DNA of 64,000 bases, from contig NC_079232.1 in the NCBI RefSeq assembly GCF_028502605.1, positions 4,340,001-4,404,000 of the forward strand, given 5' to 3'. This stretch comes from Trichoderma breve. Its lineage: Eukaryota > Ascomycota > Sordariomycetes > Hypocreales > Hypocreaceae. The notes under the pieces were generated by a model. The model was given only the letters and a program-made list of their open reading frames with translations. It did not search any database and was not told where the DNA came from. A program made the position numbers and the translations under genes. This document shows, piece by piece, positions 31,301-44,480 of this stretch; within the stretch, counting starts at the first letter, position 1; every line of letters begins with the position of its first letter.

Positions 31301-33172
31301 TCAAACAGGCGTCCCGTGGAGACCGCTGGCTCCAGTATCCGTCGAAGCGTCTCCCTCAATCGTCTTCCTCCAGTGCTCTGGCAGGCAGACGCACACCAAG
31401 GGGAAAGCCTTGAGGTCGCCGTGGCCCTGGGGCGAACTGTCTCGGGGGGCGGACGAGCTCGATACGCCGCTATCTCTCTGCGCCTGTCTCCGCGCCTCCC
31501 ATTCCTCCGCTCGCTGATCAACCATGAGACCCGTCGCCCAACCGTCATCCCAGATGCCCACGACCTTGAGCATATCTCCACGCTCCAGAGCAAACTCATC
31601 CGGAGCCCGCGGCTGGTAAGCCCACAGGACGGCAACCTTTTCGCCAGGGTGAATGTCGTCTTGGGAGTAGTAGTCTTTGAAGAAAGGCAATTGCTCCGAT
31701 TGCTGACTTGCCAGTCCGCCGGGAGATGAAAATCCAATGGGGCTACCAGGGACATCGCTTCCAAGCATAGAGTTACTGGATAGAGAGCCTTGCCTCCTAG
31801 ATGTCATCGGTGGGCCGCGGAGTGATGTATAGGGAGTCTCGGGCTCAGGAGTGTCGCCAAATTCGGACGAGGACATGCGATCTCCAGCCTTGGGGGCATA
31901 GGGCACGGCGCGACCAGAAGGAGAGCTACCGTGGCGGGAAGGAGAGTTGCCCGAGTGGCCCTCTAAAGCAGACATGCGCGCGATACGGCCACCGGGAAGG
32001 ATTTCATATCCTCGGGGAGCTGCCGCGCCGTCCTGGCTCATGGGAGGTCCTTTGCGAGCCGGGGAAGGCTGGTTGAAGATGCTGCCCTGTGCGCTGCTTG
32101 GTCTGCGCCTCATCATCCTAATACAGAAGAACAAGAGAGCAGCAAGAATGACCACTCCAGCAATGGAACCAATCACAATACCGGCGATGGCACCGCCGCT
32201 GAGGTGGCTGCCGCCACTGCTGGCAGCTGCCGATGGGGAACTTGTCGGTGTCGAGGTCGAAGTGGGCGCGGTAAAGGTCAAGGTGGCGGTGATATCGGGC
32301 AACTTGACCCCTTTGCATCGAGATTCGGCACCGGCACTGTAACAGCAGGTATCCGTGGAGTTGATGCCGCCGGCACCGCAGTATGAGCAGAGACCAATGG
32401 TGCTGTTACCAAATCCACAGTTATCCGGCTCATTATCCACGCCCACGATGCAGCCGCCGGAAAGGGCCTGCTCAGGAAGAGCACAGACAGTGAAATCGGC
32501 TCGAATCAGTTTATTCAGGTCACCGTTAGGGTTCCCGCATAAAGCTGTGTCGGCGGTGATGTAAGCTTCGCTCTGAGCGTACTCGGCACAGGTTTCGGCG
32601 CAGATGGGCTGCGAGTTTGATGCTGATACGCCGCAGCCAGCCGCAGACATCTGGACAATGGAGCTGCAAATAACTGTAGTGGTGTATCGTGCGTACATGT
32701 CGCTGGGGTTTGTATAGTTAATATTGTGGCAGCCAAATGTTGACTGGAACCTAAAGACATCACAGGTGAGCACATTGGGACATCTGAGCTGCACCTAATG
32801 GAGTTGCCTACTTGTCTTGGAGATAGGTGGTTTTGACAAAACTAGTCAATTGAGTGTCAAAAGTCTCTCTATCAGAGACATATCGCAAGAATGAGCTGTA
32901 TCGCGGGCATTAGTAACCTGATCATCTGAATCCGGACAGGGGCAAGCAGCTCACAAAGTATCGATTAATGACTGGTTGGTGGATATAGAAGCAGCTTGAA
33001 AGGCCGGGCATGCTGTCGATCCCTTCAAGGAAATGCAGTCTTGAGCTGAAGCGGAGCCAGAAAGCACTGACAACATGGCTATTGATGCATTCCTGAGCGT
33101 CCATTGTCTGTGTCTCGGCTGTGATCCTCCATTATGGCCACGAGCCCTTGCCGGGCGTGTCTCGCAGGCCAT
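31301..33172 (-). CDS. single-pass membrane protein with Cys-rich ectodomain and cytoplasmic SH3 domain
   Basis: Exons 32955-33172, 32812-32895 and 31301-32750; introns 59 and 61 bp; 583 aa. Start at 33172 is the best of several in-frame ATGs. A leader ending in SASAQ follows a basic N-terminus. The ectodomain, to about residue 265, has some 20 Cys (DCISLKGSTACP, STFGCHNINYTN, CAETCAEYAQ, GLCSYCGAGG, DTCCYSAGAESRC), then a Ser/Thr/Pro stalk. One membrane helix at about 286-311 (GAIAGIVIGSIAGVVILAAL) is followed by RMMRRR. The tail is long, Pro/Ser-rich and disordered, and ends with an SH3-like fold at about 472-566: KVAVLWAYQPRAPDEFALERGD, IWDDGWATGL, AFPLVCVCLPEH. A Ser-rich insert splits the SH3. 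The architecture is that of a plasma-membrane sensor or adaptor linking wall status to Pro-rich partners (inference). Confidence 0.8.
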
Positions 33173-36100
33173 TTTGACGAATGAGAAACTAGCGGTGGCC
33201 AAGGAATGCCCAATGAATCCCAAAATCTAAGCGCGCGGAAAGCTGAAATTATGTCTCGATATGTAAAAAGCCCGAAAACTACCGCAGAGAGTCGAAGCAA
33301 GGTCGAGTCGAGCGAGTTGCGGCGCCAATGCGGTATCGAGATGAGGTGAATACGAGTTTCGTAATGTGTTGCTGCTGGAACCAGATGCTATAAACGCAAG
33401 CTGAAAACAAAAAACGACCGTAGTAACCAAAAAGCCGAAAAAAGCTACGCAGTTAAAATTCTAGGCAGCGATTGAATGAATGTCGTGCGAAGTCGAGCAA
33501 GATTAGATTAACGCGATGTCGGGAAAAGTCGTGGCGAGAGAAAGAGCAACAACCAGGATACAAGAAGCGAAGAAAAATAAAGCCCATCAACAACAACCAC
33601 GATCCAGGAAAGGAAGCCGCGGTTTGTCCTCGAAAGGATGAATGAAAGCTAGCAATTGCGAGAAAAATAGAAAAATAAAAAGAAGGTAAGGCCCAATGGC
33701 GAAGCTTGATGCCCGGGAAGGGGTGACAGAAGGCCGGTGAGTCGAAGCAGCGGTTTGGCGGTATCTGCTGCTGGTCCAAGTCGCTCCGTGGTGCTCCGAC
33801 CGCCTCGAACCTGGCGAATCTCGACCTTGTTTTTTCCTTGTCTTTTTTTCCCTCTCTTTTCTTTTTTTATGTCGCGCCCAGGCAGCTCCAAGGTCAGACG
33901 CGAGTCGACGCTGGGAGAAGCGACCCCGTGGGCAAGCTTGGCGAGAATAAAATGCACGGAAAACGAGTGGCCTACGGACGAGGAGAAGAGAAAAGAAGAG
34001 GGATTCAAGCTTAGGCGAGGCGAAGAAACGGCTTCCTTGGGGAAACACGAAACTGGCAGCCGAAGCGACCCAGAGAAGCTAGGGCGTGGGATATTAGTAG
34101 GGAGGGGGTGGCCTCGAGGTGGAGCAGCAAGCGAGGATGCGAGACAAGATGCTGGTCTAGCGCCAACGATTGAAGGAGCCAAGATGAAGAAGAAGACGAT
34201 TGTTGCTCTGTATCAAAGAGAAAGAGTGAGATAAAGGGAGGATGAAAGAAAGAAACGAAACAAAATAAACACAAAGCAGGCTGAGCGGAAGTGGATGCTG
34301 CAGGTAAGACTTGGTTGGACTTGGGTAGCAAAAGCAGATGGCTGGAACAAGTTGCGGTGATGGTGTTTTCGGGCTCTGCTGTACTCTTTTTTTTCTCACT
34401 GCCTCTTTGTTTTGATTGATTCCCAGCACTCGCAGCTCGGGCCAACGAGGCCAACGAACATCTGGAGTAGCGCCCTTAGCACGAATAGGCACCGGCTGTA
34501 GCGCTCGATAGTGCTGGACCGCCGCTAGTTCGGGCGGCATTAGGCAGGTCCTGAAGCTGTCTAGCGTCGACTAGGCGCAGGCACAGCGCTTCCATTGGCC
34601 CATTGCTGCAGTTTGAGGTGGAAACGAAAGGGGTCGAGCTTGGTGAGAGTTTATGCCCAAGCTTGAAGGGAGGTCGATGGATGTGGACGCTGCACAGGAA
34701 CCCGAACCCGATCAACCTCAGGTGAGGTGCCACAGATGCATGCGCTTATACTCGAGTGGATTGTGGAAATCTGCAGTGCATCGCGAGTGATCGGAGCGAA
34801 TCTTCAGCGGGCTTTTGCGGCTCCCGTTCACCGGCCAAAAACACGTACGCATGGAACTTCGTATTGGAGGCCCAGCTCCACCATCGGGTATTATCCAGAT
34901 TATGGAACATACGAGACCGGTACGGTACAGCGCAGTACATGAGGCTTATGCTGCTCCCTGTCAATGCCGCAGCCATTATTTCGCATAATGTCAGGTACCG
35001 CACGAGTAGCATCTGTCCAGTCTCGAAACGCAACGACACGCACGACTACCGCACCAGTACTCGTATGTACTCTTCGCGAGGGATTCGCGAGGGATTCGGT
35101 AGTCAAGAACATCATCTTTCACTCGAAACAGCCTTGCCTTCACTTTCTCCGACGATCAACAAACGTCCAATCTCGCTCTCGCTAGCACGCAGGAAAGAAA
35201 AAAATATCCTAACCGTCGCAAATTTGGCGAGCAGGGATATTGCGGATGGCGCCGGCAGGGGGTGCGAAACCCGCCTGATTTCTGCAGCTCTGTGCCAAGC
35301 ACGTCTGCAAGGGCAATTGCTCGCAGAAGAGACAGTTCAGTTCAGTTCAGTTCAGTTGTTGTCGATGAGATGAGTGCATCACAAGTAAACTCCAGTTTGT
35401 TTGTTTTGTCTCGGCAGTGGTCATTGCTGGGTAGCAACATGACATCAGTGTCTTCAACCATGTGTTGCTGGCAACGTGTGTGTATCTCGAAAGCTACGAT
35501 ATCGACTGGAGTCAAACGTGTCACTCAAACACTCAAAAGCTGAGCAAGCTTTCTCAAACCTCTTATTTACCGTTCACTTCGCTTCCTCGGCTTTCTTGCT
35601 CTAGTCGGTAATGTTCATAGCACTACCAAGCACCGCGAATCCTTGAAGATGAATCAACCCACGTAGACAAGCATAGGTACCCTGCGTAATTTTGCTCCCG
35701 CAATCGTCCCAACATTCAGCTCTGCCTCTTCTCCACGTGGACTAGCGGAGCTTCAATCTCTACAGCAGGTCCACTCTCCCTTCTCGTTGCTCCCTGGCAA
35801 CTCGCGTCTGCAGATAGGCCCTAGTTGAACTGTTCGTGCGCTGAACCACCTGCGATCTGTGGGTGAAACCTCCATGTATGAATGTCGATGACTTCATCGA
35901 TCGATCCGACTGTGGCTCCAGCCGTGCTTCATGTAGAATGAATCTAAGACAGATGTTTCCTTACGTGATTCATACCTTGCTTAATATGATGAATGCACAA
36001 CATCTCTGTTCCCCGACTCAAGGGTAAAGGGCATCTTGAGGTCCCTGCGGTAAGGATACCCGGGAGGTAAACCATATAAACAAAACTGTACAAGAGCTAC

Positions 36101-36219
36101 AACATTGTGAGGAAACAAGTATTTCCATGAGATTAGTCGTATGCAAGGCAATTAAATTTAACAGATTTTGAGGTAGTAAATATAAGTTGATATACAAGAG
36201 TCAATAGCTATGACCTGTG
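33173..36219. other. long intergenic region, no gene supported
   Basis: 3 kb between the starts of the SH3 gene and the end of the phosphorylase-like gene. It includes purine/pyrimidine-rich stretches at about 33830-33880 and overlapping ORFs of 100-205 codons on both strands. These have biased low-complexity composition and no domains, so I take them as shadows of a long leader or spacer. A (TTCAG)n array sits at 35333-35357. Confidence 0.5.
35333..35357. repeat. (AGTTC)5 microsatellite
   Basis: Five perfect copies of a 5-bp unit. Simple-sequence repeat in intergenic DNA with no apparent role. Confidence 0.9.
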
Positions 36220-39113
36220 CTACCGAGCCGGCCTCCATTCCCCTAGGAATGCCTTCATGCAAGCAGCCGCCGTTGCGGCAGCATATCTCTGCCACTTCTT
36301 GTTCTTATGACTATCGGCATAGTCACACACGCTTTTAATCACAACCGTCGGGAAGCTTTCCCAAACACCAGCTCCTTCCATCTCAAACGCAATGGCCTTC
36401 TCGCGGGAAGCAATTTCGTCGCGATGCTGTCCAGACTTCATGACTGAGTCCCCTGACACAATGACGCCGAAATGGATCACAGGTTTCCGTGCTTCTAACA
36501 TCCCTGCGGTAGATGTGTCTCTATAGTGACCAACACCCCTTGCCTTGTCAACACGGGCCCGGTATACCAATTCACTATCCTGACAATGAAGTTCCTCACA
36601 AGTTGACTCTAGTGCGGCCTCGCAGACATCGTCATCTGGGCCATTGCAATTGATGCAGATGGGGCACGAGCCGTCTTGATGTTTGTGGCGATACGTGGAT
36701 AGGTATAGCTTATCGTCCTCTGCTGGATATGAAGACTGCTTGAAGCCATCTTTCTCGCAGAGCTCCTCAAGATGGACAGAAGTTTTGTCCTTCAGCGTTT
36801 TACGGCCCCTTGATCCCGAAAGTTTTGTGAGGAATGCCCGAATCTCTGCATTTGGCCGACCTAGATTGTCTTGCAGGGTATCCCTTCTGACAGCCTTATT
36901 CGTATATTGCCGCCCAAAGTCAAATTGGACCAGTGCCGTGCTGATGATAACATCGCCGAGGAGGACCTCTTTTTCGTCATCTGTCCCAACTGGCACGCCT
37001 CCGCAGATGCCCACTACCAAACCAAGCCTAATTCCAGGAAAGCTGGCACGGAACCCGGCCGCCACACTCGCCGAGTTCACTTTGCCCATACCTGGCATAA
37101 AGGCCAAAACAACATCGTGGCCACACATCTTTCCAGTTGTATAAGCGTTCGGATCACCTGGTGCTTTGGAGTATGAGAAGTCCTGTTCGTAATAGTCATC
37201 GAAGAGAGCCTCAACAGCGTCGAATTCGACCCGTAGTGCGCAGATCAGGGCGATTTGGAAACCTTCGCGAGAGTTGGGTCTAAAGCTACAAAAAGAGGTT
37301 TCGGAATGCGTGATATTGAGATCAGATAAGTTGCTATTTTCACTTGGAGCCGACTCAGAGACAGCACGGGATGACCAACTATGCTGTTCCGGCGTCCGTC
37401 GTCTCTTGATTCCTGCTGCAAAAGGTTGAGATTCTAAAGATCGTGGGGCCGTTTTCCAGGAGTGGCCAATTTGAGCCCTGTTGCGGTCATCGGACGCAGG
37501 CGGCGACTCTGACCTCTGTCGTTTGTGGGCAGGCCTGGGGATGGACTCTGCGAGCCCCAATTCGAGTTTGTGAACAACTTCCTTGTAGAGCGTTTTCCGT
37601 ATTCTCGAGTCTGCACCCTTGCTGTCAAGGTCACGAGATCTCAATTTCTCAGCTATCTTGCGATGAACGTGGAGACAAGCTCTAATGGCTTCGAGATATG
37701 AGTCGCTTCTATCCTCTTCGAGGCGGTCCACGTAGCTCACGAGCTTAGCCCAGGTGGCTTGATTCTGGCTATTGTAGGGACTGATCTCTAGATCGATACA
37801 TTGGCCAAAATCAATCTCCAACAGGAGCTTTGCAAAGGAAAGCAGTGCAGGGTGGCCCATTCGAAAGCTATACGGATCGGCTGTCGCCGGAAGCTTCGAG
37901 CCAAATGCCAAGTAGGGGAATCCTTCCCTGGGACCTGGCTTTGGGGCATTCAAGAAATAGATCCTTTTCGAGGTGATGTCGGCGTCGAAGAAGTCCATGA
38001 GGCAAAACCCAAGCTTGACAGCCAGTGCTCGTTTATCCTTTGTGCTAAATTTCTGCTGTGACGTTCCATGAATCAATGCATGGAGATCTAGAGGCTTAAA
38101 AGCCCCTTTCTCGATGAGCTGGTTAAGAGATTCCTTGGATGAGGGGTCCGGCCCGGAGGAAGTGGGATTTGCCCAGGCGCCGAATATCCCATACTTCTCA
38201 ATAAGAAGCATTAATGCCTTTCCTTGACCGGTGTGCTGTCGGATGTCTGTACAGATATCGGGAATACGAGAAATTGAAGTTTCACCACTTAATGCTTGGT
38301 GAGTTGACACGTGGAAAGAAACAAGTGCGGGTATTTAAGAAAAATGTAGGTCGGGTGTACATACAGATCAACAGACTCGCACTGCACCTCCTGCCATAAT
38401 TCCAACTCTGGACATGGTGAGAGCATAAGCTGCAAGCTTGGCAAAACCGATTCCTCGTCGGGGTCCTCGATAAGCTTTAGTAACACCTCGTGCGATGTTC
38501 CGCATCTAAAATGTTCGAACAGAGTGCCAAGAACAAACGTGGATCGGTTTCGTATTCTAGCCTTCTTCCACATTCGCCTCTTTTGCTGTTTTTGGAGAGG
38601 CTGAATAGTTGGCTCTCGAGGTGCTGACGCAGTCAATCTACTGAGAGTATCGTTGCATTCTGTGACAATCTGCAGACACCTGCCGAGTTCGGCACCGTTG
38701 GGAAGTTTGAAGAGGGTTCTGTTAGCACCAATCGCCAGATCAACTGTTTCAGATGTCGACTCTAGAAATGTGGTCAATGCCCGTAACCGGGGGAAGACCT
38801 TTTCATGACTATGGCTTTGACCCCATGCAAGGCTAGTCGAAACAAGACTGTCCAATACAAGTCTATCCAGTAGCAAGCAGAGGCTCTCTAGCTTTGCTTG
38901 GCAATCCTCAAACTCTCTCGAATTCAGGTCCCGAGGAAGTTCCTGGACTATGAATGCGCGCCGAAGCTCAACCTCGAATAAGTCGGCGTTGGGATCTCTC
39001 AAATCATTGAACGGCCGTGACTGCATGTGAACATATGGCGCTTTCCGGTGGTCTAGGAGAGACCCTATGCCGCGGAGCAAGCGCCATTCGCTCAACTCAA
39101 TGAGATATGGCAT
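36220..39113 (-). CDS. DUF7580-like / nucleoside phosphorylase (PNP_UDP) domain protein, 938 aa
   Basis: Exons 38365-39113 and 36220-38287, intron 77 bp ending at ATTAAG, phase 2. The N-terminal ~480 residues resemble the fungal helical region found in DUF7580-type proteins: WRLLRGIGSLL, HEVLLKLIEDP, ALAVKLGFCLMDFFDAD, YLAFGSKL, and a closing SFAKLLLEIDFGQ. A basic, Ser-rich linker (KRQRSESPP, KRRRTPEQH) may include nuclear-localisation signals. The C-terminal domain (about 590-938) is a purine/uridine-phosphorylase fold: FQIALICALRVEFDAVEALF, GMGKVNSASVAAGF, LVVGICGGVP, LLGDVIIS, VIVSGDSVMKSG, FEMEGAGVWESFP, VCDYADSHKNKKWQRYAA. A Cys-containing insert (SCPICINCNGPDDDVCEAA) splits it. In fungi this domain often forms the sensor or effector part of NLR-like proteins; here no NACHT is present. 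It is divergent from the FHA gene with 351 bp between. Confidence 0.8.
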
Positions 39114-39464
39114 CTCAGAGATGGAGTACTGAAGGCTCGGGTTGGTGGATTGAGTGACATGCGGAGGAGATGAGGCTCAGCGATAGGATAGTGGAGATGG
39201 CAGTTCATGGTTGGTACATGCAGTGGTATCGAATCCTTCGTACCTTGTACTGACTGACCCGTGACCGGGATTACAGGTACATGTACCTTTGAAGATCGTC
39301 TCGCCTCAAAACGCTCAAATTGGGGGCGCATCACAAAGCTGTTGCTTCCCCGCTTTAGCATACATGGGTGTTGCTCCCACTGCTAGGCAAATAACGACTT
39401 TAACCTCAATTCGTCTATCTATCTACATCTAGCAACCGATGCATAACATGAGATTTACAGCAGC
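39114..39464. promoter_or_regulatory. shared divergent promoter
   Basis: 351 bp between the start codons of the phosphorylase-domain gene and the FHA-domain gene. Such a short head-to-head spacer must hold both core promoters. No clear TATA element seen. Confidence 0.5.
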
Positions 39465-42400
39465 ATGCCAGTTAATTCGGAGGGCGAAGATCTCCTCTAT
39501 AATCTAGCTTATGAGTGTGAAGGTCTCTTCTACCAGCTGCAAGAAGCCTTTCAGAAGACGCAATCCGAAGTCGCAACTGTTGAACTATGCGCCGAGTTTC
39601 AACAACGCTTCGCGGTATGGGCAGCACATCTCGGCGTTTTTGCTCGAAAGAGCCAATGCCTAGACACGAGGCTCCGAAATCATCCGGATCTTCAAGATCT
39701 CGTTGCTCGGTTGCTGGATGTCCTCCGTCGCAGCTTGCAACAATGTACGGCGGATACGTCTAGCCACGGGGAGGAAGAAGCAGTTCCAACAGCAGCTCTG
39801 AAATCAATAGACGATACCCTCACTCGACTGAATCGTCTAGGGGTTACCATTCGCCAGTCCGGTCGTGGCAAGTTCGATGCTAGAGCTAAGAAATTCGCTG
39901 CGGGCCTTGATCTAAGCTTATTTGCGTTTCTATGTGCCAACGCCGTGCAAGCTTTATATCCGGGTGCCCATCAGTCTCTCAAAGACTATCTCAGCAAATC
40001 AATGACAGACAGATATGCAAGGATGCTATTCTTCGGTTCTCGTCATAAAAAACTCGAGACTCGCCGAGAACGACGCATAGGGCTGGCACCCATCCATGAA
40101 GTACCCAATTCAGAGACACAGCCAAGCAACCCCGTCATCCAGCTGGCTGTGATGCCCAAGAATCCAGTTCTAGCTAACATTTTACGGCCGCCTTCTGCAC
40201 CATCTTTATCCGATTTGTCTAGCGTCAATATGTATCAGATCAGAAATCGCCTCAGACCACCAGACGAGGCATCGACAAGGTTTCACAAAACGTCGTCGAT
40301 TCAGGTAAACCAAGGCAACTATCCGCGACTACCCACAACGGAAAAGGGCAGTAGCATCTTCACCTGCTACTGGTGTTCTGAACTACTTAGTAAAAAAACG
40401 CTGTCTGAAAGCGAATGGCGGTATGTAGTCATTCTCAAATATCAGAGATGAAAGATGCTAAGTTACTCTCAGCCAACACATAGATCGAGACCTCAAGCCT
40501 TACATATGTCTCTCGGAGGGATGCCCTGAAGCACACCCAGCTTACCCTACTTTTGACGAGTGGTTTACACACATGGAACTGCACGACTCGCGATGGCATC
40601 AGCAAATTTACCTGACATCTAGCTGGGTGTGTACCGTCTGTGAATTCAACCAAGACGTTTACAGCAGCCCGCAAGCCTTGTATTCTCACCTGGAAGAATC
40701 TCATAGTGACGATTTCACAAACGAGCAACTCCAAGCCATTTCACGACAGAGCAAAACAGAAGAGCCGAGAGCTTCAGACGACTGTCTTCTTTGCTGTTTT
40801 GAAGTGCAAGACAAAGGGAACACTGACGAGCCGATGTTCCCTAAACGACGAAAAGGGCAGCCGAAGCAAGAAGCTAGCAAAAGAGCTAGGAAGACTTTGG
40901 AAATGACGAGTCCCAATCCTCACAACTCAGATTTGGACCTCTCTGACAACTCTTCCGACTCGGACGGCATGAGTTCTCATCAGAATAGAAGACAGCGTAA
41001 CAAAGACCGTTCCAAGGCTGTAGCTCGGCATGTTGCGGTACATTTACAAGTACTGATGCTTTTAACCCTACGCTTCGTCGCAGCCTTGGAACATGATGAT
41101 GAGGACCTGGATGATGGAACCAAGAGTGATTCCGTCAATATCGATGAAGGAAACAGCGCCTCAATTGGCGGTACTGATCTAGGAAAACTATCTCACATCG
41201 ACTCCGAGGTAGACGTCATAATGAAAGATGGAGCGGATGAGGACGACGGAAACCAGGCGGAGGGCGCCATGGAGCTAGATGACGACGTGGATGATGACAT
41301 CGCGGATGAAAGTATCCCAGTTCCTGACACAGATTTTGATCTCAATTTCGTCCCAAGGCAATACGATGATCTCGAAGCCAAGGATGATAAATTTTTAAAC
41401 ATGGTCATTGAGTCTGGAGCCTACCAGTCTTGGCGAAGCGACTTGGTGGACATCACGGATATTATCTGCGTGTTGTATCCGCACTCAGAGGTTGCTAGCA
41501 AGGAGGCCCAGCAGCTGGCCATGAGAGGATCGCCATACATCATCGGTAAGAACGAGGCCGACAGTTTTGGTAAGACGAGGCTCACAGTTTTATAGCTAAA
41601 AAAGATCTGGAGAACCACCCGAGCCTCTTCGAGCCTGACACCACAAGCTATGGTGACTACGCCATTTTACTACGGCTGTCAAGCCAAACTAAAATCCCTG
41701 CAGCTGGTTTTGCCTTTGGAAGACATCCTAACAGGTGTGATATTGCCTTCGTTAATGATCCGCTGCGAAGAATCAGCAACACGCATTTCCGGATATACGT
41801 CAATGAGTACGGCATGGTTATGATTGAAGATATGTCTACTAATGGCACTCTCATCAACAAAAATCTTCTGACTTATCGTAACCCAAAATCCTCTAATAAG
41901 CGACTTATTTCACAAGGGTTAAGCTCGGGAGATATTATTTGTCTCCTTCTTCACAATGATATGAACGATCTTTCTTTCCGAGTTCAAATCCCGCACCGAG
42001 ATGATGAGCAAGAGGGGGCATACGTGCATCAAGTAGGGGAATACCTTGCTCGCTATGCCTCACAGGCTGAGATTGTCACCGGGCGGGGAGGTTTACCTTC
42101 AGATATGGACGTCGTTTTGGAAGCCGCAGATAAGTCTTATCGCGAGTCTATGATGGCGCAAAGGACTGCTTCCGATGAAATCTCGTCTCGCAAAGACTCC
42201 CTTCACGAATCGGTGGTGGACAAATGGCAGCGGCAATCAGCCGATGGAGTGGTTGTTATCGAGACACGGCCTGATGAGGGGGGCCAGGAGGAGTACCATG
42301 ACAATCCCAATGCAGATGTTAGACTCGACAACGAAATATATCCGGACGATATCCAACGGTTAAGAGTTACCCAAGAGGCTACTGATGCGTCCGCGTCCAT

Positions 42401-43968
42401 ATCTCGAGATCTGTCTTCCGAGGGCGATCGGCCTCTGTTGAACCTCATCCGCCCCACTCCAGTTGCTAGTCCTGCCCCTTCAAACTCCCAGGAGTTGGAT
42501 GGAGATGAAGAAAAGCCTGAGATAATCCTCCAGGCTATGGATATTATTCTTGGTAATCATATCTCGCGGTTAACAGAGAGCCCGTTGTTGTCCGACTTAT
42601 TAGGCAAGTGCAGGGACGCCTTAATCTCCCTCCAGAAGGATCTTTACTTGTTTAGCCGGAATCATGCTATGGATGCCATAAATAACCGTAAGTCATTCCA
42701 TTCGTCGACTGGATCAAGAAGTTACGGTGCTAAACTGCCCTTAATACTAGCTCTCCATTCCCGCTCGCTTTCCAATATATCCCGGGATCTACAGTCCACT
42801 TTGCTCAAAGAGGAACGCCTTCTATATACTGGAAAGATCAAACCTCTCGTTTATAGCGTGGCGTTCTGCGAGGAAATTACGAACTATCAAATACGCCTAG
42901 CTACTTTAAGTAGTCAACTGTAAGTCTTCAGATCATGAATATGCACGGAATTCGTACTGACGTATGATGTGGCTACCAGACTCGAGGAGCAGGAGGCTCA
43001 GCCCCTTTCCGAATCAGAGATTGAGGCTGTTCCGCTTGAGATTTTGCAAGTCAACGATCATCATTATAGAAAGGGTGTCCGTATCCTTGTACGGCCTTTT
43101 CTTGAGTCTCCCGATTTGGTCTTAAACTCTGGCGGCAGTAATTACAAATGGCTCGCACTTCGCGCTGATAGGGCTCCCCCAAATAGCCCTAAACATAAGG
43201 TCCTGGCTATAACTCAGGATTCGATAGACGCTAAATGTACAATTAGGATACCTAGGTCTATCGGAGATGACTTATCACGGCCGCCGTTATGGTTTGAACT
43301 CTACTATCATGATCCAGCTCGTAATAGCATTGCCTTCTTAAACAGGTCGGCTGTGCCTGTCTCACTCACCCGGATGTCTCATGCTAGCAGCAGCTTGTCA
43401 CTGCATGAATCTTATATCGTTAAACCGCGTCTCCACAAGAGTCTTAGGCCGGGCACCTTTAGGCTTGAAATGGAAGATATTGCAATGCTGGACATTCGGA
43501 TATTGGGAAAGCGACCAACTGCCGCGAAGCCAGTTACATCTGGCCGCGAATTGTCTTCTGGGAATGAGGACCCAGAAGAAGCGAATGAGACAGAAGATGA
43601 ATTCTTCATCCCCCGTCTCAAAAGAGTTGGCCATGTGGATTTTGCGCGCGATGGAGAAGAAGGAGAGGCACAGCGTGAGCGCCTGCGCCTGCGCATGCTC
43701 CCGCGCCAGCGCCAGCGCATGAATGAGCACGCAGATGAGTCGGGGCTTGAGCTTCCCTGGCGCAATGTGCCGCCTTCTCCTCGTCACAACACAGACACTC
43801 GGAACTCTGAGGAACATAGTGAGGGTGTGCCCAGCAGGGGCAGTAGCTTTAGCGAGTTAGACGGTATGGTTCCCTATGTCAATCAGACACTCTTTCCTTG
43901 CTGACATGCTCAAAAATATAGATGTATCAGTTACACAGCCCGCTTTGGATGAAGCTCTGGCTGAATGA
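39465..43968 (+). CDS. C2H2 zinc-finger and FHA-domain protein, 1427 aa
   Basis: Five exons: 39465-40420, 40473-41545, 41596-42919, 42980-43863 and 43922-43968; introns 52, 50, 60 and 58 bp; phases 2, 1, 2, 1 all close. The last 47-bp exon replaces a frame-end tail and ends DEALAE. N-terminal ~200 residues are helical (LLYNLAYECEGLFYQLQEAF). Residues ~305-420 carry C2H2-like fingers (FTCYWCSELL, DLKPYICLSEGC, WVCTVCEFNQ, HLEESH, DCLLCC). An acidic stretch follows. The FHA domain spans about 697-790: AGFAFGRHPNRC, SNTHFRIYV, EDMSTNGTLI. These are the Arg, Ser-x-x-His and Asn-Gly motifs that bind phosphothreonine. Beyond it are about 640 residues with no recognised domain and, unlike Rad53-type FHA proteins, no kinase. 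Likely a nuclear phospho-dependent adaptor (inference). Confidence 0.8.
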
Positions 43969-44480
43969 TGAATCATTTCGTAATCGGCGACAATGGTGTC
44001 TATCGATGGGTTCCTTCAATGTCATCGTCTGTCCTTGCATTGGCATAGCTAAACTAAAACAGAAACAGACTTCGCTCCTAAACGCTGCTTTCTTGATGCT
44101 TAGACGGTCTTGTAGGAGGAATGATAGTATATAAGTTGAATAGAGTCCGTCAACCTCCACATACGACCATAGGTAGTGGAAAATTCGGGGTCTCGTCTGC
44201 TCCCCCAGAGACAAGCCACTAACCGGCAGATTAGTAGTTGAGTGGGAGACCATCAGCGAACACCGGCTGTTGTATGTTTTTTGCCTCTCTTTTTGTGCGT
44301 CTCGATAGCAAGATTGTATGATCTGACTGCATGGAACGAGAAGTATAAATGTAGCAATTACAGCTGTCCCTTGGCCATTACGATCCAAGGTGTCAACCAG
44401 TTGCTGACAAGGTTCATCTGCTTTCACCGGCAACGTACGTTGATTTTCTCATTGAGTCGGCCAGGACTTATTTGGATAGT
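43969..44480. other. intergenic, convergent 3' flanks
   Basis: Lies between two converging genes (FHA protein and CorA-like). ORFs here on both strands are short and unsupported. Confidence 0.45.

Noticed and set aside
33587..34234. Overlapping ORFs of 150-177 codons on both strands upstream of the SH3 gene
   Set aside because: Low-complexity Ser/Arg/Phe-rich frames from purine/pyrimidine-rich DNA; no family features.
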